A stretch of 41,820 bases of DNA from CAZBJJ01 sp964492245 (GCA_964492245.1 CAZBJJ010000013.1:1-41820), one strand, 5' to 3'. Counted from the stretch's first letter, positions 33,286-41,446 are shown. Notes: generated from the letters alone by a model not told the origin. Program-made: numbers and translations.

Positions 33286-34334
33286 AAAAATTTTGGCCCC
33301 CGCTGTTTTTACTCCTCTGCCTTTTTAATCTGTCCAGTTGCAAAAAACCTCGACAAAGCAGCCAAGCTGCGCTGAACGCGCATCCCCAAGTGCTCCTAGG
33401 TTTTTCTATAGCTACCGACACCTTTATTATTGAGCGCTGGAACAAGGATTTAAAAATATTCTCGGCCGCAGCCAGGGACCTTGGCGCCGAGGTAATTGCC
33501 CAGCTTTCGGCTGGAGGCACGAAAGAACAGATTGACCAAATAAACTTTCTTTTAAGCCAGCATATAGACGCCCTGGTGGTTATTAGCCACGATATGGAAA
33601 TGCTGGCCGGCGTTATTAAACAGGCCCGCGATTCGGGCGTTCCCGTTATTGCCTACGACCGCATGATAATGGGCGTGCCCATCGATGCCTATATTTCCTT
33701 CGACAATAAAGAGGTGGGCAGGCTCTTTGGAAGGGCTTTAAGCCAGGCGGTGCCCAAGGGTAATTATCTTATAGTAAATGGCTCCCTGCGCGACAACAAT
33801 AGCTACGAGGTTCACAGCGGTCTTTTAGAAGTCTTAGGCCCCCATATTACCGCGGGCAATATCGACATCGTACAGGACATCTGGCTTAACGAGTGGAGCT
33901 TCGACGAGGCGCTGGAAAAAATAGCTGTCGCCCTGGATGAATATGCCAATATCGATGCCATTTCCTGTGGTAACGACCAAATTGCCACAGCCGCTATTCA
34001 ATTGCTTTCCGAGCGGCGTTTAGCTGGTAAGGTGGCCGTCGTGGGCCAAGATGCCGACCTGCTCAACTGCCAGCGCATTGTAGAGGGCACCCAACTTATG
34101 ACCGTCTATAAGCCTATTCAACAGCTGGCCACCCGAGCGGCAAGGCTGGCAGTGGCCCTAGCTGGCGGGACCCCGCCCCCTTACGACCTGCTTACAGAAA
34201 ACCAGAGCAGCGAACGCATTCCCTCCTATATAGAAAGGCCCATTGCGGTTTACCAGCAAAACATGGCCGAAACCGTTATAAAAGATGGTTTTCATGCCAG
34301 CGAGGATATTTATCGCAACCTCTTGGCCCGATAG
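33282..34334 (+). CDS. Lipoprotein sugar-binding protein, XylF/ChvE-like
   Basis: 350 residues with a lipobox (NLSSC20). A periplasmic-binding fold follows (VLLGFSIATDTFIIERW, IDALVVISHD, VPVIAYDRMIMG, NIDAISCGNDQIA, VAVVGQDADLLNCQRI, QLMTVYKPIQQLA). The motif pattern is close to the ChvE/XylF binding proteins and to the protein encoded next. It is co-translated with the regulator, so it may be a second sensory receptor or an alternative receptor for the same importer. An inverted repeat follows the stop. Confidence 0.85.
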   Translation: MKKFWPPLFLLLCLFNLSSCKKPRQSSQAALNAHPQVLLGFSIATDTFIIERWNKDLKIFSAAARDLGAEVIAQLSAGGTKEQIDQINFLLSQHIDALVVISHDMEMLAGVIKQARDSGVPVIAYDRMIMGVPIDAYISFDNKEVGRLFGRALSQAVPKGNYLIVNGSLRDNNSYEVHSGLLEVLGPHITAGNIDIVQDIWLNEWSFDEALEKIAVALDEYANIDAISCGNDQIATAAIQLLSERRLAGKVAVVGQDADLLNCQRIVEGTQLMTVYKPIQQLATRAARLAVALAGGTPPPYDLLTENQSSERIPSYIERPIAVYQQNMAETVIKDGFHASEDIYRNLLAR

Positions 34335-34368
34335 GGAATAATTTAACATCATATTTTTACTATTCCCT
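34333..34368. promoter_or_regulatory. Inverted repeat AGGGAATA...TATTCCCT
   Basis: Arms 34333-34340 and 34361-34368 are perfectly complementary across 20 nt, starting at the stop of the binding-protein gene. No T run follows. It may be a weak end hairpin or a site for the AraC-type regulator ahead of the transporter genes. The rest of the 164-nt gap carries a CATACT -10-like box about 40 nt before chvE but no clear -35. Confidence 0.4.
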
Positions 34369-34498
34369 CCCCTTACCACCGGCCAATACCTGGACAATGC
34401 AAAAATTTTACCTAGCTTTTGCGAATATTTACGGTTTCGCTATTGGGCTTTTGCCCCCATACTTAAGGCATCTTAATATCACCGTAGGAGGTGTCTCT

Positions 34499-35629
34499 AT
34501 GAAGAAACTACTTGTTTTGGCTCTTGCTGTAGCATTAGTCAGCCCCATGCTCTTTGCCGCAGGTGGCAAGGAAGAAGCCGGTGCCGCCAAGGGCAAGGCC
34601 ATGGTCGGCATTGCCATGCCCGAAACCCACGTACAGCGCTGGGTAAAAGATGGCAATAAACTTAAAGAAGAGGCCGAAAAACGAGGCTACAAGGCAGAAC
34701 TTCAGTTTGCCAACGCCGATCAGCCCACCCAGAACCAGCAGATCCAGAGCTTCCTAACCCAGGGCGCCCAGGTACTTATTGTTGGCTGTATTAACGACGG
34801 TGTTGCCTCGGTAATTGCCGAAGCCGGTCGCGACAATGTTGCCGTTATTGCCTACGACCGCATTATTCCCAACACCGACCAATACGACTACTATATTACC
34901 TTTAACAACTTTAAGGTTGGCGTACTCCAGGGCGAAGGCATTGCCGCTGGCCTAGATCTTAAAAATGCCAATGCGGACAAACCCAAATACATTACCCTCT
35001 TTGCCGGTTCCCCCACCGATGGCAACGCCTTTTTCTTCTACGACGGTGCAATGAGCGTATTAAACCCCTACATCGATTCTGGCGTTCTTAAGGTTATTGG
35101 CCCCTATCCCAAGACCAGCAAGGACACTGCCAACTTTACCCGTGTTGCCACCGAAGGCTGGCAGGGCCCCATTGCCAAGACCAGAATGGAAAACCTTTTA
35201 AGCAACGATGCCCGCGACGTAGTTCTGGATGCTGTCTTAGCCCCCAACGACACCCTGGCCCGCGCTATTATCGAAGCCTGCAAGGCCGATGCAAAATACC
35301 GCAGCAAGTTACCCGTGGTCTCTGGGCAGGATGCCGAAATCGACTCCCTCGTTTCTATTCGCAACGGCGAGCAGTACATGACCGTGTTTAAAGACACCAA
35401 CAAGCTTGCCGAGGCAGCAGTTATTCTTGCCGACGCCATTGCCAAGGGGCAAACCCCCAATATTCCCGGTGCCGTTTTGGCCTCCGGCGATCTGCGCGAA
35501 ATTGGCAATACTGGCAAAAAATATGTAAATGCCTATCTATTAGACCCTATCTCGATAACCAAGGACAATGCCAACGTCCCCGTCGATGCTGGTTTCTACA
35601 CAGCCGAAGAATCGGCAAAACTTAAATAA
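34499..35629 (+). CDS. chvE: ChvE-type multiple-monosaccharide-binding protein
   Basis: 376 residues with a signal peptide (MKKLLVLALAVALVSPMLFA), cleaved before AGGKEE. The mature protein matches ChvE in order: VGIAMPETHVQRWVKDGN, AQVLIVGCIND, VIAYDRIIPNTDQYDYYITFNNFKVGVLQGEGI, SPTDGNAFFFYDGAMSVL and LPVVSGQDAEIDSL. It delivers one or several pentoses or hexoses (arabinose, xylose, glucose or galactose types) to the importer. ATG 34499 follows AGGAGG; the in-frame extension upstream is noncoding. A hairpin follows, as is usual after abundant binding-protein genes. Confidence 0.93.
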   Translation: MKKLLVLALAVALVSPMLFAAGGKEEAGAAKGKAMVGIAMPETHVQRWVKDGNKLKEEAEKRGYKAELQFANADQPTQNQQIQSFLTQGAQVLIVGCINDGVASVIAEAGRDNVAVIAYDRIIPNTDQYDYYITFNNFKVGVLQGEGIAAGLDLKNANADKPKYITLFAGSPTDGNAFFFYDGAMSVLNPYIDSGVLKVIGPYPKTSKDTANFTRVATEGWQGPIAKTRMENLLSNDARDVVLDAVLAPNDTLARAIIEACKADAKYRSKLPVVSGQDAEIDSLVSIRNGEQYMTVFKDTNKLAEAAVILADAIAKGQTPNIPGAVLASGDLREIGNTGKKYVNAYLLDPISITKDNANVPVDAGFYTAEESAKLK

Positions 35630-35648
35630 AAAAATAGACTGATGTTCC

Positions 35649-35674
35649 GCTGCGGGCTATAATGGGCCCGCAGC
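35649..35674 (+). terminator. 9-bp GC-rich hairpin between chvE and mmsA
   Basis: GCTGCGGGC (35649-35657) and GCCCGCAGC (35666-35674) pair perfectly around an 8-nt loop, followed by ATATTTCTTTTCT. It probably ends most transcripts so that binding protein exceeds the ATPase and permease. Confidence 0.75.
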
Positions 35675-35730
35675 ATATTTCTTTTCTAGGGTAGCATATG
35701 CCCAATTATTCTAATGGCAAGGAGCAGTCT

Positions 35731-37254
35731 GTGGACGATTATATACTTACAATAGATAGGCTAACCAAAGAGTTCCCTGGGGTCCTTGCCTTGGACAAGG
35801 TTAGCTTAAAAATAAAACGTGGAGAAATTCACTGTATCTGTGGCGAAAATGGCGCGGGCAAATCCACTCTAATGAGCGTCATAAGCGGTGTCTACCCCAA
35901 GGGCAGCTATACCGGCCAAGTCTTTTACAAGGGAAGGGAGACGGCGTATAAAAGCGTTAAGGACAGCGAAAAAGAGGGGCTGGCAATTATTCACCAGGAA
36001 CTGGCCCTATCGCCGTATTTATCAATATATGAGAATATTTTTCTTGGCCACATGAAGACCACCTTTGGCATAATAAACTGGGATCACTATATAAAAGAAT
36101 CGAACAAATATTTAGAAATAGTTGGGCTTAAAGAGCCCCCCGAAACAATTGTAAGCAAGTTGAGCGTTGGCAAACAACAGCTCGTAGAAATAGCACGGGC
36201 CCTGTCCAAAAAAGTAGAATTGCTTATTTTAGACGAGCCCACCTCCTCCTTAAACGACGAGGAAAGCGAAAAACTTTTAGAGCTCATGCTCCAGTTTAAA
36301 AAACAGGGCATTACCTGTGTAATGATCTCGCACAAGCTGCACGAGGTGCTTAAAGTTGCCGATACGGTTACAGTTCTGCGGGATGGCAAATCAATTTCCA
36401 GCTACAACGTAAAAGAAGACGAGCTAACCGAAGAGACAATAATTCGCGACATGGTTGGACGCAATTTAGAGCACCGCTTTCCCAAAGAATCGGTAGAAAT
36501 TGGCGATGTGATCTTCGAGGTTAAGAACTGGTCCGTCTACCACGAGGATTATCACAATATAAAAGTTGTCGACGACGCCTCGTTTTATTTACGGCGTGGC
36601 GAAATCCTGGCCTTTTGTGGCCCTATGGGGGCGGGGCGCACCGAACTTATGATGAGTATTTTTGGCAAGATGTATGGTTCGAAAAGCGAAGGCGAGGTCT
36701 TTATCGAGGGCAAGAAAAAAGAACTCTCTTCCAGCAAGGCGGCCATGAAGGCCGGGCTGGGCTATATATCCGAAGACCGAAAAAACTTGGGCCTTATACT
36801 TTTACAGGATGTAAAGACCAATATTTCCAATTCCAGCCTCGATAAAATTTCTTCCTTTGGCGTGGTAGACCGGCAAAAGGAAATTAACACGGCAGAAAAA
36901 TATAAAAAAGACTTAAACATTCGCACTCCATCTATTTCGCAGATTGTGCGCAACCTTTCGGGGGGGAATCAGCAAAAGGTGGTGGTAAGTCGCAGTCTTA
37001 TGGCGGACCCCGAAATATTCATTGTCGACGAGCCGACAAGGGGCATCGACGTGGGCGCAAAGACCGAAATTTACAGCATCTTAAACGCCATGGTGGCCCA
37101 GGGCAAGAGCATTATTATGGTAAGCTCCGAACTGCCCGAGGCAATTGGCATGGCCGACCGCATATACGTTATGAACGAGGGGAAAATTAAGGGGGTTCTT
37201 ACCCAAGAAGAGGCCACCCAGGAAAAAATAATGCAGATGGCATTGGCCAAATAA
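35731..37254 (+). CDS. mmsA: Sugar ABC transporter ATPase (duplicated), MmsA/GguA type
   Basis: 507 residues with two ABC domains in one chain, as in MglA/XylG/GguA. First half: Walker A GENGAGKST, LSVGKQQLVEIARAL signature and Walker B LLILDEPTSSL. Second half: a degenerate P-loop GPMGAGRTEL, signature NLSGGNQQKVVVSR and IFIVDEPTRGIDVG. One site is therefore probably weak, as usual in this class. I chose GTG 35731, which follows AAGGAG with 6-nt spacing and begins DDYILTIDRLTK; an ATG at 35698 has only AGGG in front. Confidence 0.95.
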   Translation: MDDYILTIDRLTKEFPGVLALDKVSLKIKRGEIHCICGENGAGKSTLMSVISGVYPKGSYTGQVFYKGRETAYKSVKDSEKEGLAIIHQELALSPYLSIYENIFLGHMKTTFGIINWDHYIKESNKYLEIVGLKEPPETIVSKLSVGKQQLVEIARALSKKVELLILDEPTSSLNDEESEKLLELMLQFKKQGITCVMISHKLHEVLKVADTVTVLRDGKSISSYNVKEDELTEETIIRDMVGRNLEHRFPKESVEIGDVIFEVKNWSVYHEDYHNIKVVDDASFYLRRGEILAFCGPMGAGRTELMMSIFGKMYGSKSEGEVFIEGKKKELSSSKAAMKAGLGYISEDRKNLGLILLQDVKTNISNSSLDKISSFGVVDRQKEINTAEKYKKDLNIRTPSISQIVRNLSGGNQQKVVVSRSLMADPEIFIVDEPTRGIDVGAKTEIYSILNAMVAQGKSIIMVSSELPEAIGMADRIYVMNEGKIKGVLTQEEATQEKIMQMALAK

Positions 37255-37292
37255 TTTTAATGGCAATACTACACTAAAAGGCAGGAGCACAA

Positions 37293-38504
37293 ATGGAGAG
37301 ACAAGAAATACGCACCACCAGTTTTATGGATATTATTCGCAACAATATCCGCAATTATTCAATGTTTTTAATTTTAGCCTTAATCATGCTTATTTTTGGA
37401 CCCATGGTAAGCTGGCGGAACTTTAGCGCCCGCAATATTACCAATATATTTTTCCAATACAGCTATGTCCTTATTTTAGCTGTGGGCATGGTGCAGTGTA
37501 TTATTATACTGGGCATAGACCTTTCTGTTGGCTCTGTCTGCGCCTTTGTCGGCGCCCTTACTGCCATGGTCTACAACACGGGCGTGGGCATGCCCCTGAC
37601 CATTGTGGCGGGCCTTTTAATTGGCCTGGGCATTGGCGCCTTCCAGGGCCTGTGGATAGCCTATGCAAAGATACCCGCCTTTATAGTAACGCTTGCCGGC
37701 ATGATGCTTTTTAGGGGGCTCACCTACATCATTACCAATATCAATCCCATAAGCTTAAAGGACAATGGCTATTCCTATTTGGCCACCGGCACGGTGGACG
37801 AGGTGCTCAAGCTCAAGCCCATTGTGCAAAGTGGCTCGTTTAAGCTCTACCCCGCTGCCCTGGTAATTGGGACTTTTTTGGTATTGCTCTTTATTGTGGC
37901 CCAAATTTTTGCCCGTCGCAAAAAAATTGCCAACCATTTCGAGGTTAGCTCTTTGCCGGTCTTTATTGCCAAAATTGCTCTTATCAGTCTTTTGGTTTTA
38001 GCCCTCTGTGAACGCTTTGCCGAATACCGCGGGCTGCCCATTGTGGCCCTTGTGGTAGGGGTTACCGTCTTTGTCTTCCACTTTATTTTAAACAACACCG
38101 TCCTTGGCCGCTACATCTACGCGGTGGGTGGCAATGCCCGTTCGGCAAAGCTTTCGGGCATTAACTCGGAGTTTATCAACTTTATTGTCTTTGCCTTTAT
38201 GGGCATGCTCGCCGGTCTTGCGGCCATTGTCTCTACCGGCTATATGAATACGGCCCTGCCCCAGGCCGGGCTTAACTTCGAAATGGATGCCATTGCCGCC
38301 TGCTATATTGGCGGTGTTTCGGCCTCGGGGGGAATTGGCAGTGTAGTGGGCGTTATTGTCGGGGGCCTTGTTATGAGCGCCATTAACAATGGTATGTCGC
38401 TTATGAACCTGGGCCAGCACTACCAATATGTGGTAAAGGCTGCGGTCGTGCTTTTAGCGGTCTATTACGATATTTACACCCGTCGCAAGGCCGGTTTAGG
38501 TTAA
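37293..38504 (+). CDS. mmsB: Sugar ABC transporter permease, MmsB/GguB type
   Basis: 403 residues, about ten membrane segments. It contains the family signatures GIDLSVGSVCAFVGALTAM near residue 73, IPAFIVTLAGMMLFRG, and late GGNARSAKLSGI and GGVSASGGIGSVVGVIVG. With ChvE and MmsA it forms one importer of the Mgl/Rbs/Xyl family, in which two copies of the permease pair with the ATPase. GGAG lies ahead of the ATG. It is the last gene of the operon. Confidence 0.95.
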   Translation: MERQEIRTTSFMDIIRNNIRNYSMFLILALIMLIFGPMVSWRNFSARNITNIFFQYSYVLILAVGMVQCIIILGIDLSVGSVCAFVGALTAMVYNTGVGMPLTIVAGLLIGLGIGAFQGLWIAYAKIPAFIVTLAGMMLFRGLTYIITNINPISLKDNGYSYLATGTVDEVLKLKPIVQSGSFKLYPAALVIGTFLVLLFIVAQIFARRKKIANHFEVSSLPVFIAKIALISLLVLALCERFAEYRGLPIVALVVGVTVFVFHFILNNTVLGRYIYAVGGNARSAKLSGINSEFINFIVFAFMGMLAGLAAIVSTGYMNTALPQAGLNFEMDAIAACYIGGVSASGGIGSVVGVIVGGLVMSAINNGMSLMNLGQHYQYVVKAAVVLLAVYYDIYTRRKAGLG

Positions 38505-38512
38505 GAGCAGCT

Positions 38513-38532
38513 CTAAAAACCGATGTTTTTAG
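38513..38532. terminator. Bidirectional A/T hairpin after mmsB
   Basis: CTAAAAAC, CGAT loop, GTTTTTAG. The stem has a T run on both strands, so it can serve mmsB and the convergent gene remnant. Confidence 0.5.
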
Positions 38533-38672
38533 TGGCCTTCGCTATAGCCAAAATGCCTGTCTAAGACCGGAAGGCGCTGCGCAAACCAGTGGGCTATTTG
38601 TTCGCGGTTAATGTCCCTGGCAGATTTTCTGCCATGGGGCAGCTTCCTTTCTTGCCAATTCCCCTTCGCCCC
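38529..38672 (-). pseudogene. C-terminal remnant of a core-genome gene
   Basis: On the minus strand an open frame ends GYSEGH* at 38529. The about 48 residues preceding the stop (WQERKLPHGRKSARDINREQIAHWFAQRLP) look like real protein and have core-like base composition. Upstream of about 38672 the same frame runs into AT-rich sequence that reads as low-complexity hydrophobic residues. I infer a gene tail cut off where the AT-rich region begins. I do not recognise the family. Confidence 0.4.
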
Positions 38673-38807
38673 AATGGTGGTATTAATTATTCTTTTAAGT
38701 ATAAAAATTACCAGATAATTCATTATTATGATGTTTTTACTCAAGCGGAATATCTGTCCGTAATTTGTCGACTACATCTTCCAATGTTGTATTTTCATCT
38801 TCTTTTC
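38673..38807. other. AT-rich junction sequence without genes
   Basis: No convincing gene, RNA or repeat. Base composition drops abruptly compared with the sequence to the left, marking the start of the accessory region. Confidence 0.5.
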
Positions 38808-38845
38808 TTGACATATAATACGTAGTGTTTTATATTTTATACGTA
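38808..38845 (+). promoter_or_regulatory. Toxin-antitoxin promoter with tandem TACGTA operators
   Basis: TTGACA (38808-38813), 17 bases, TATATT (38831-38836). TACGTA occurs at 38819-38824 and 38840-38845, 21 bp (two helical turns) apart, flanking the -10. This fits autorepression by a ribbon-helix-helix antitoxin. Confidence 0.7.
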
Positions 38846-38857
38846 AGGAGGCTGATT

Positions 38858-39100
38858 ATGCCCAAAAAACTGACGTTAAACATTGATGATGAATTGATTG
38901 CTTTTGCTCATTCTTATTCTCAGCAAAATGGTTTGTCAATTTCTAAGCTTTTTGAACAATATCTAAATCGTTTGCGTTCAACTGATCAAAACCAGGAATT
39001 CAATTCGAAAACTGCCACGCTATATGGCCTTTTTCAGGATTCTCCTATTCCCGATAAAAAACAATTAAGAAAAACATTCCATGAAAAAAATTCTGATTGA
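38858..39100 (+). CDS. DUF6364-like ribbon-helix-helix antitoxin
   Basis: 80 residues. The N-terminal part (KKLTLNIDDELIAFAHSYSQQNGLSISKLFEQYLNRL) has the strand-helix-helix pattern of DUF6364/RHH antitoxins; the C-terminal tail would bind the toxin. Strong AAGGAGG site before ATG 38858. It overlaps the PIN-domain gene by 20 nt, a common arrangement for a toxin-antitoxin pair. Codon use is AT-rich, unlike the core genes. Confidence 0.8.
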   Translation: MPKKLTLNIDDELIAFAHSYSQQNGLSISKLFEQYLNRLRSTDQNQEFNSKTATLYGLFQDSPIPDKKQLRKTFHEKNSD

Positions 39101-39488
39101 TCTAAATATTATTCTTGATTTCCTTAATAAACACAATTTTCACCAAGAAGCAGCACAACTAATTAATATGTGTGTGGAAAAAAAAGTATCGGGATATATT
39201 TGCGCACATGAAGTAACAACTTTATCATACTTTCTATTTAAAGAACATAAAGATAAAACAAAAGTAATAAACACACTTACTGCGTTACTAGACATTTTTA
39301 GTATAATTCCAATTGATGAATATATCTTGCGCGATTCATTAATTTCACCAATTGCAGATTATGAAGATGCAGTAATTGAAGTAAGTTCTATGAAAACTAA
39401 TTTAGACTACATTATTTCACGGAACATTTCTGACTTTAAATTATCGCGTATTCCAACATACACACCGGAACAATTTTTTAATTTTTGA
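39081..39488 (+). CDS. PIN-domain toxin (VapC-like)
   Basis: 135 residues. The acidic residues of a PIN nuclease are present: D7 (KILIDLNI), E44 (CAHEVTTLS), D96 (ADYEDAVIE) and D118 (RNISDFK). PIN toxins cleave RNA, often tRNA or rRNA, when freed from their antitoxin. The PIN_3-like form with ISRNISDF near the end is usual with DUF6364 antitoxins. It looks intact. Confidence 0.85.
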   Translation: MKKILIDLNIILDFLNKHNFHQEAAQLINMCVEKKVSGYICAHEVTTLSYFLFKEHKDKTKVINTLTALLDIFSIIPIDEYILRDSLISPIADYEDAVIEVSSMKTNLDYIISRNISDFKLSRIPTYTPEQFFNF

Positions 39489-39562
39489 TTTTTCCTCGCC
39501 CGCCTTTTGGGGTGGCAGTTTATGACCGGAATAATCAGTAAGCGCGTCCGTCGGAATATCTC

Positions 39563-39587
39563 ATGCAATTTGGTCCTCCAAATGCAT
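39563..39587. repeat. Inverted repeat between the PIN toxin and wecA-like gene
   Basis: ATGCAATTTGG and CCAAATGCAT pair with one bulge around TCCT. There is no T run. It lies in a 140-nt noncoding stretch between convergent genes; it may be a hairpin at transcript ends. Confidence 0.5.
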
Positions 39588-39628
39588 AAACTATTTAGAC
39601 TTGATTTGCTAACCTCACCCTGATACAG

Positions 39629-40705
39629 CTATTTTACTTTTTTATCGCGAAGACTTTGTTTTTTTAAAATGTCTTCTTTTTTAAAATGGATAATGGAAAA
39701 AAAGAATATACCAATTAAGGAAACAGTGAATAAAATTATAATGGAGATTAAATCGCTTGATTTAGATGCAACAATTACTAAAACGCTTAGAATAAGTTGT
39801 AGAATCCCCAGCATTATTAAGGTTTTACGGGAAGAAAAGCCCAAAAGCATAATTTTGTGGTGCAAATGGAATTTATCGGGAACGGAAAACTTAGTATGCT
39901 CGCGCCACCTTCTCCAGAATGCCGCAAAGGTATCGAAAATAGGAATGGTTAAAAGAGCAAAAGCGTAGTACAAAGGAATGCCACCACTGTTGCCATCTGG
40001 GTTTTTAAGAAAGGGAATTATAGCTAACATAAAACCTAAAAATTGGCTTCCGCTATCCCCCATAAAAATTTTTGCCTTGGGAAATGGTAGATTAAAAACT
40101 AAAAAGCCTAAAATTGAAATTGCTAAAAAAATACTTATGGTAAAGCCTAAATTATTTCCCTGCAGATAGAAAATAAAGCCATAACTGAGGCTTACCATTA
40201 AACTGATTGTACCGGCTAAGCCATCAATGCCATCAATTAAATTTAGAGCATTGGTAACGCCCATAATCCAAAAAAAAGCTAAAATATAGCCAAAAAAGCC
40301 AAGATCAAAGTGTATAGAAAACGAAGCCAAGGTAAATTCATTAAACCTATACCCTACTAATAATATAAAAATGGTAGCTATAATTTGGGCAAACATTTTA
40401 TATCTTGCACGCCAAGGCTTAATATCGTCGAGCAAACCCATAATAAAAATAAAGAAAAGGGCAATAAATAAAAACGTAATATGGAGTTGACTTATATCGG
40501 CATTTGTATATGCATAAATGTATATAACAAAAGAAATAATAAAACTAAGAAAAATGCCAACTCCGCCTAAACGGGGGATAAAGCCTTTGTGAATTTTTCT
40601 TTCGTTGGAAACATCGTAAAGGCTATATTTTTTTGATACAAGAAGCGTAAGAAAAACAGTCAAAACCGAGGTAAAAAAAGTTGCCACACTTAGTATCAGT
40701 ATCAT
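39629..40705 (-). CDS. WecA/TagO-type undecaprenyl-phosphate sugar-phosphate transferase
   Basis: 358 residues, about ten membrane segments. It carries the polyprenyl-phosphate HexNAc-1-P transferase motifs: GLLDDIKPWRARYK, NALNLIDGIDGLAG, LPFPKAKIFMGDSGSQFLGF and the late HLHHKIMLLGFSSRKT. It probably starts a cell-surface polysaccharide by loading GlcNAc-1-P or a related sugar phosphate on undecaprenyl phosphate. MraY is less likely, given the HLHH motif of WecA/TagO. AT-rich and AGGGGA-led. No other polysaccharide gene is in view, so it may be a cargo gene or the edge of a locus. Confidence 0.9.
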   Translation of the reverse strand: MILILSVATFFTSVLTVFLTLLVSKKYSLYDVSNERKIHKGFIPRLGGVGIFLSFIISFVIYIYAYTNADISQLHITFLFIALFFIFIMGLLDDIKPWRARYKMFAQIIATIFILLVGYRFNEFTLASFSIHFDLGFFGYILAFFWIMGVTNALNLIDGIDGLAGTISLMVSLSYGFIFYLQGNNLGFTISIFLAISILGFLVFNLPFPKAKIFMGDSGSQFLGFMLAIIPFLKNPDGNSGGIPLYYAFALLTIPIFDTFAAFWRRWREHTKFSVPDKFHLHHKIMLLGFSSRKTLIMLGILQLILSVLVIVASKSSDLISIIILFTVSLIGIFFFSIIHFKKEDILKKQSLRDKKVK

Positions 40706-41006
40706 TACGTTTATTTTCCCCTATAAAATAAGACTAAGGCTGTTATACCGCAGCTATTAATCTTTGTTCTTTTAAGATTTTTTAAATATTGCCTAAAACA
40801 ATTAATTCTTAAGGACTATTTAAAAAATACCTCTTATTGTGTAAAAAGGTAGTTTTAACGACAAAAACACTATAAAGGTAAGCCTAGGATAGCTTATAAA
40901 ACCGACTAAAGCAAGGGCGAAAGCTAATACCACCTTTTTGCGACGAGTTTAATTGATATTTACAATTCATTTTATTACTCGGCCCGAAGGCGTCCGTAGA
41001 ACATTT
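40706..41006. other. AT-rich noncoding stretch upstream of wecA-like gene
   Basis: No convincing reading frame or RNA. It should contain the wecA-like promoter on the minus strand. At its right end CTCGGCCCGAAG (40978-40989) recurs at 41776-41787, on the other side of the ccd genes. Confidence 0.5.
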
Positions 41007-41120
41007 GCTTAACCTGCAATTCCGTGCCCGAAGGGCTTGGCGCGATTTGTGCGTAAGATGAGCGAAGCGAGTAGCACAAACCGTGACAAAGGAATTATCC
41101 GGTTGAAGCGGTTGTTGGGC
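41007..41120 (-). other. attC-like integron recombination site
   Basis: On the minus strand the 114-bp element begins GCCCAAC (RYYYAAC, R'') only 8 nt after the ccdB stop and ends GTTAAGC (GTTRRRY, R') at 41007. After R'' comes ACCGCTTCAACCGG, close to the start of classical attC sites. CAACCG (L'') can pair with CGG-AA-TTG (L') leaving extrahelical bases, AATTCC pairs with GGAATT, and TTTGTGC pairs with GCACAAA inside. Size and position are those of a cassette-end attC. R'' and R' match at only 5 of 7 pairs. Confidence 0.6.
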
Positions 41121-41128
41121 GCTTCCTT

Positions 41129-41446
41129 TTATATTCCTGTGATAAGAAAATCAATTGCTGAAAGAATATCGTGGCGTTCTACTAAGCAGTCACAAACTGA
41201 TGATCCAAGTTGTGATTTTGGAATTCCTGCCATTTGCTGTGTTAATAACACATAATCTTTTTTCTTAATAGTTATTATCGGATTTAAATTTCTAATTATC
41301 CCTTTCCCAATTTTATCTTTATGCATCAATGGGATAACCATTCTGGTTTTTATATCTGATAATAATGTCGATTGAACATCAACTAAATATGGATATAGTT
41401 TTTTTGATTTCTCATTCATATTTTCATACACATGGTATTGAGACAT
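41129..41446 (-). CDS. ccdB: CcdB-family toxin
   Basis: 105 residues. CcdB poisons DNA gyrase. The start (SQYHVYENMNEKSKKLYPYLVDVQS), the central VIPLMHKDKIGK and the end (DILSAIDFLITGI) match the family in order and length. Its ATG overlaps the antitoxin stop (TAATG), and its own stop lies 8 nt before the attC-like site. Intact. Confidence 0.88.
   Translation of the reverse strand: MSQYHVYENMNEKSKKLYPYLVDVQSTLLSDIKTRMVIPLMHKDKIGKGIIRNLNPIITIKKKDYVLLTQQMAGIPKSQLGSSVCDCLVERHDILSAIDFLITGI

Noticed and set aside
38589..38825. 78-codon plus-strand frame at the accessory boundary
   Set aside because: No ribosome site, mixed composition, and it crosses the likely junction; the minus-strand tail is the better reading of its left half.
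39669..40169. Plus-strand frames opposite the wecA-like gene
   Set aside because: They are antisense shadows of a membrane protein (lysine/isoleucine-rich mirror sequence) without start signals.
41037..41255. 72-codon plus-strand frame over the attC-like site and ccdB
   Set aside because: It runs antisense to ccdB and through foldable noncoding DNA; no ribosome site.
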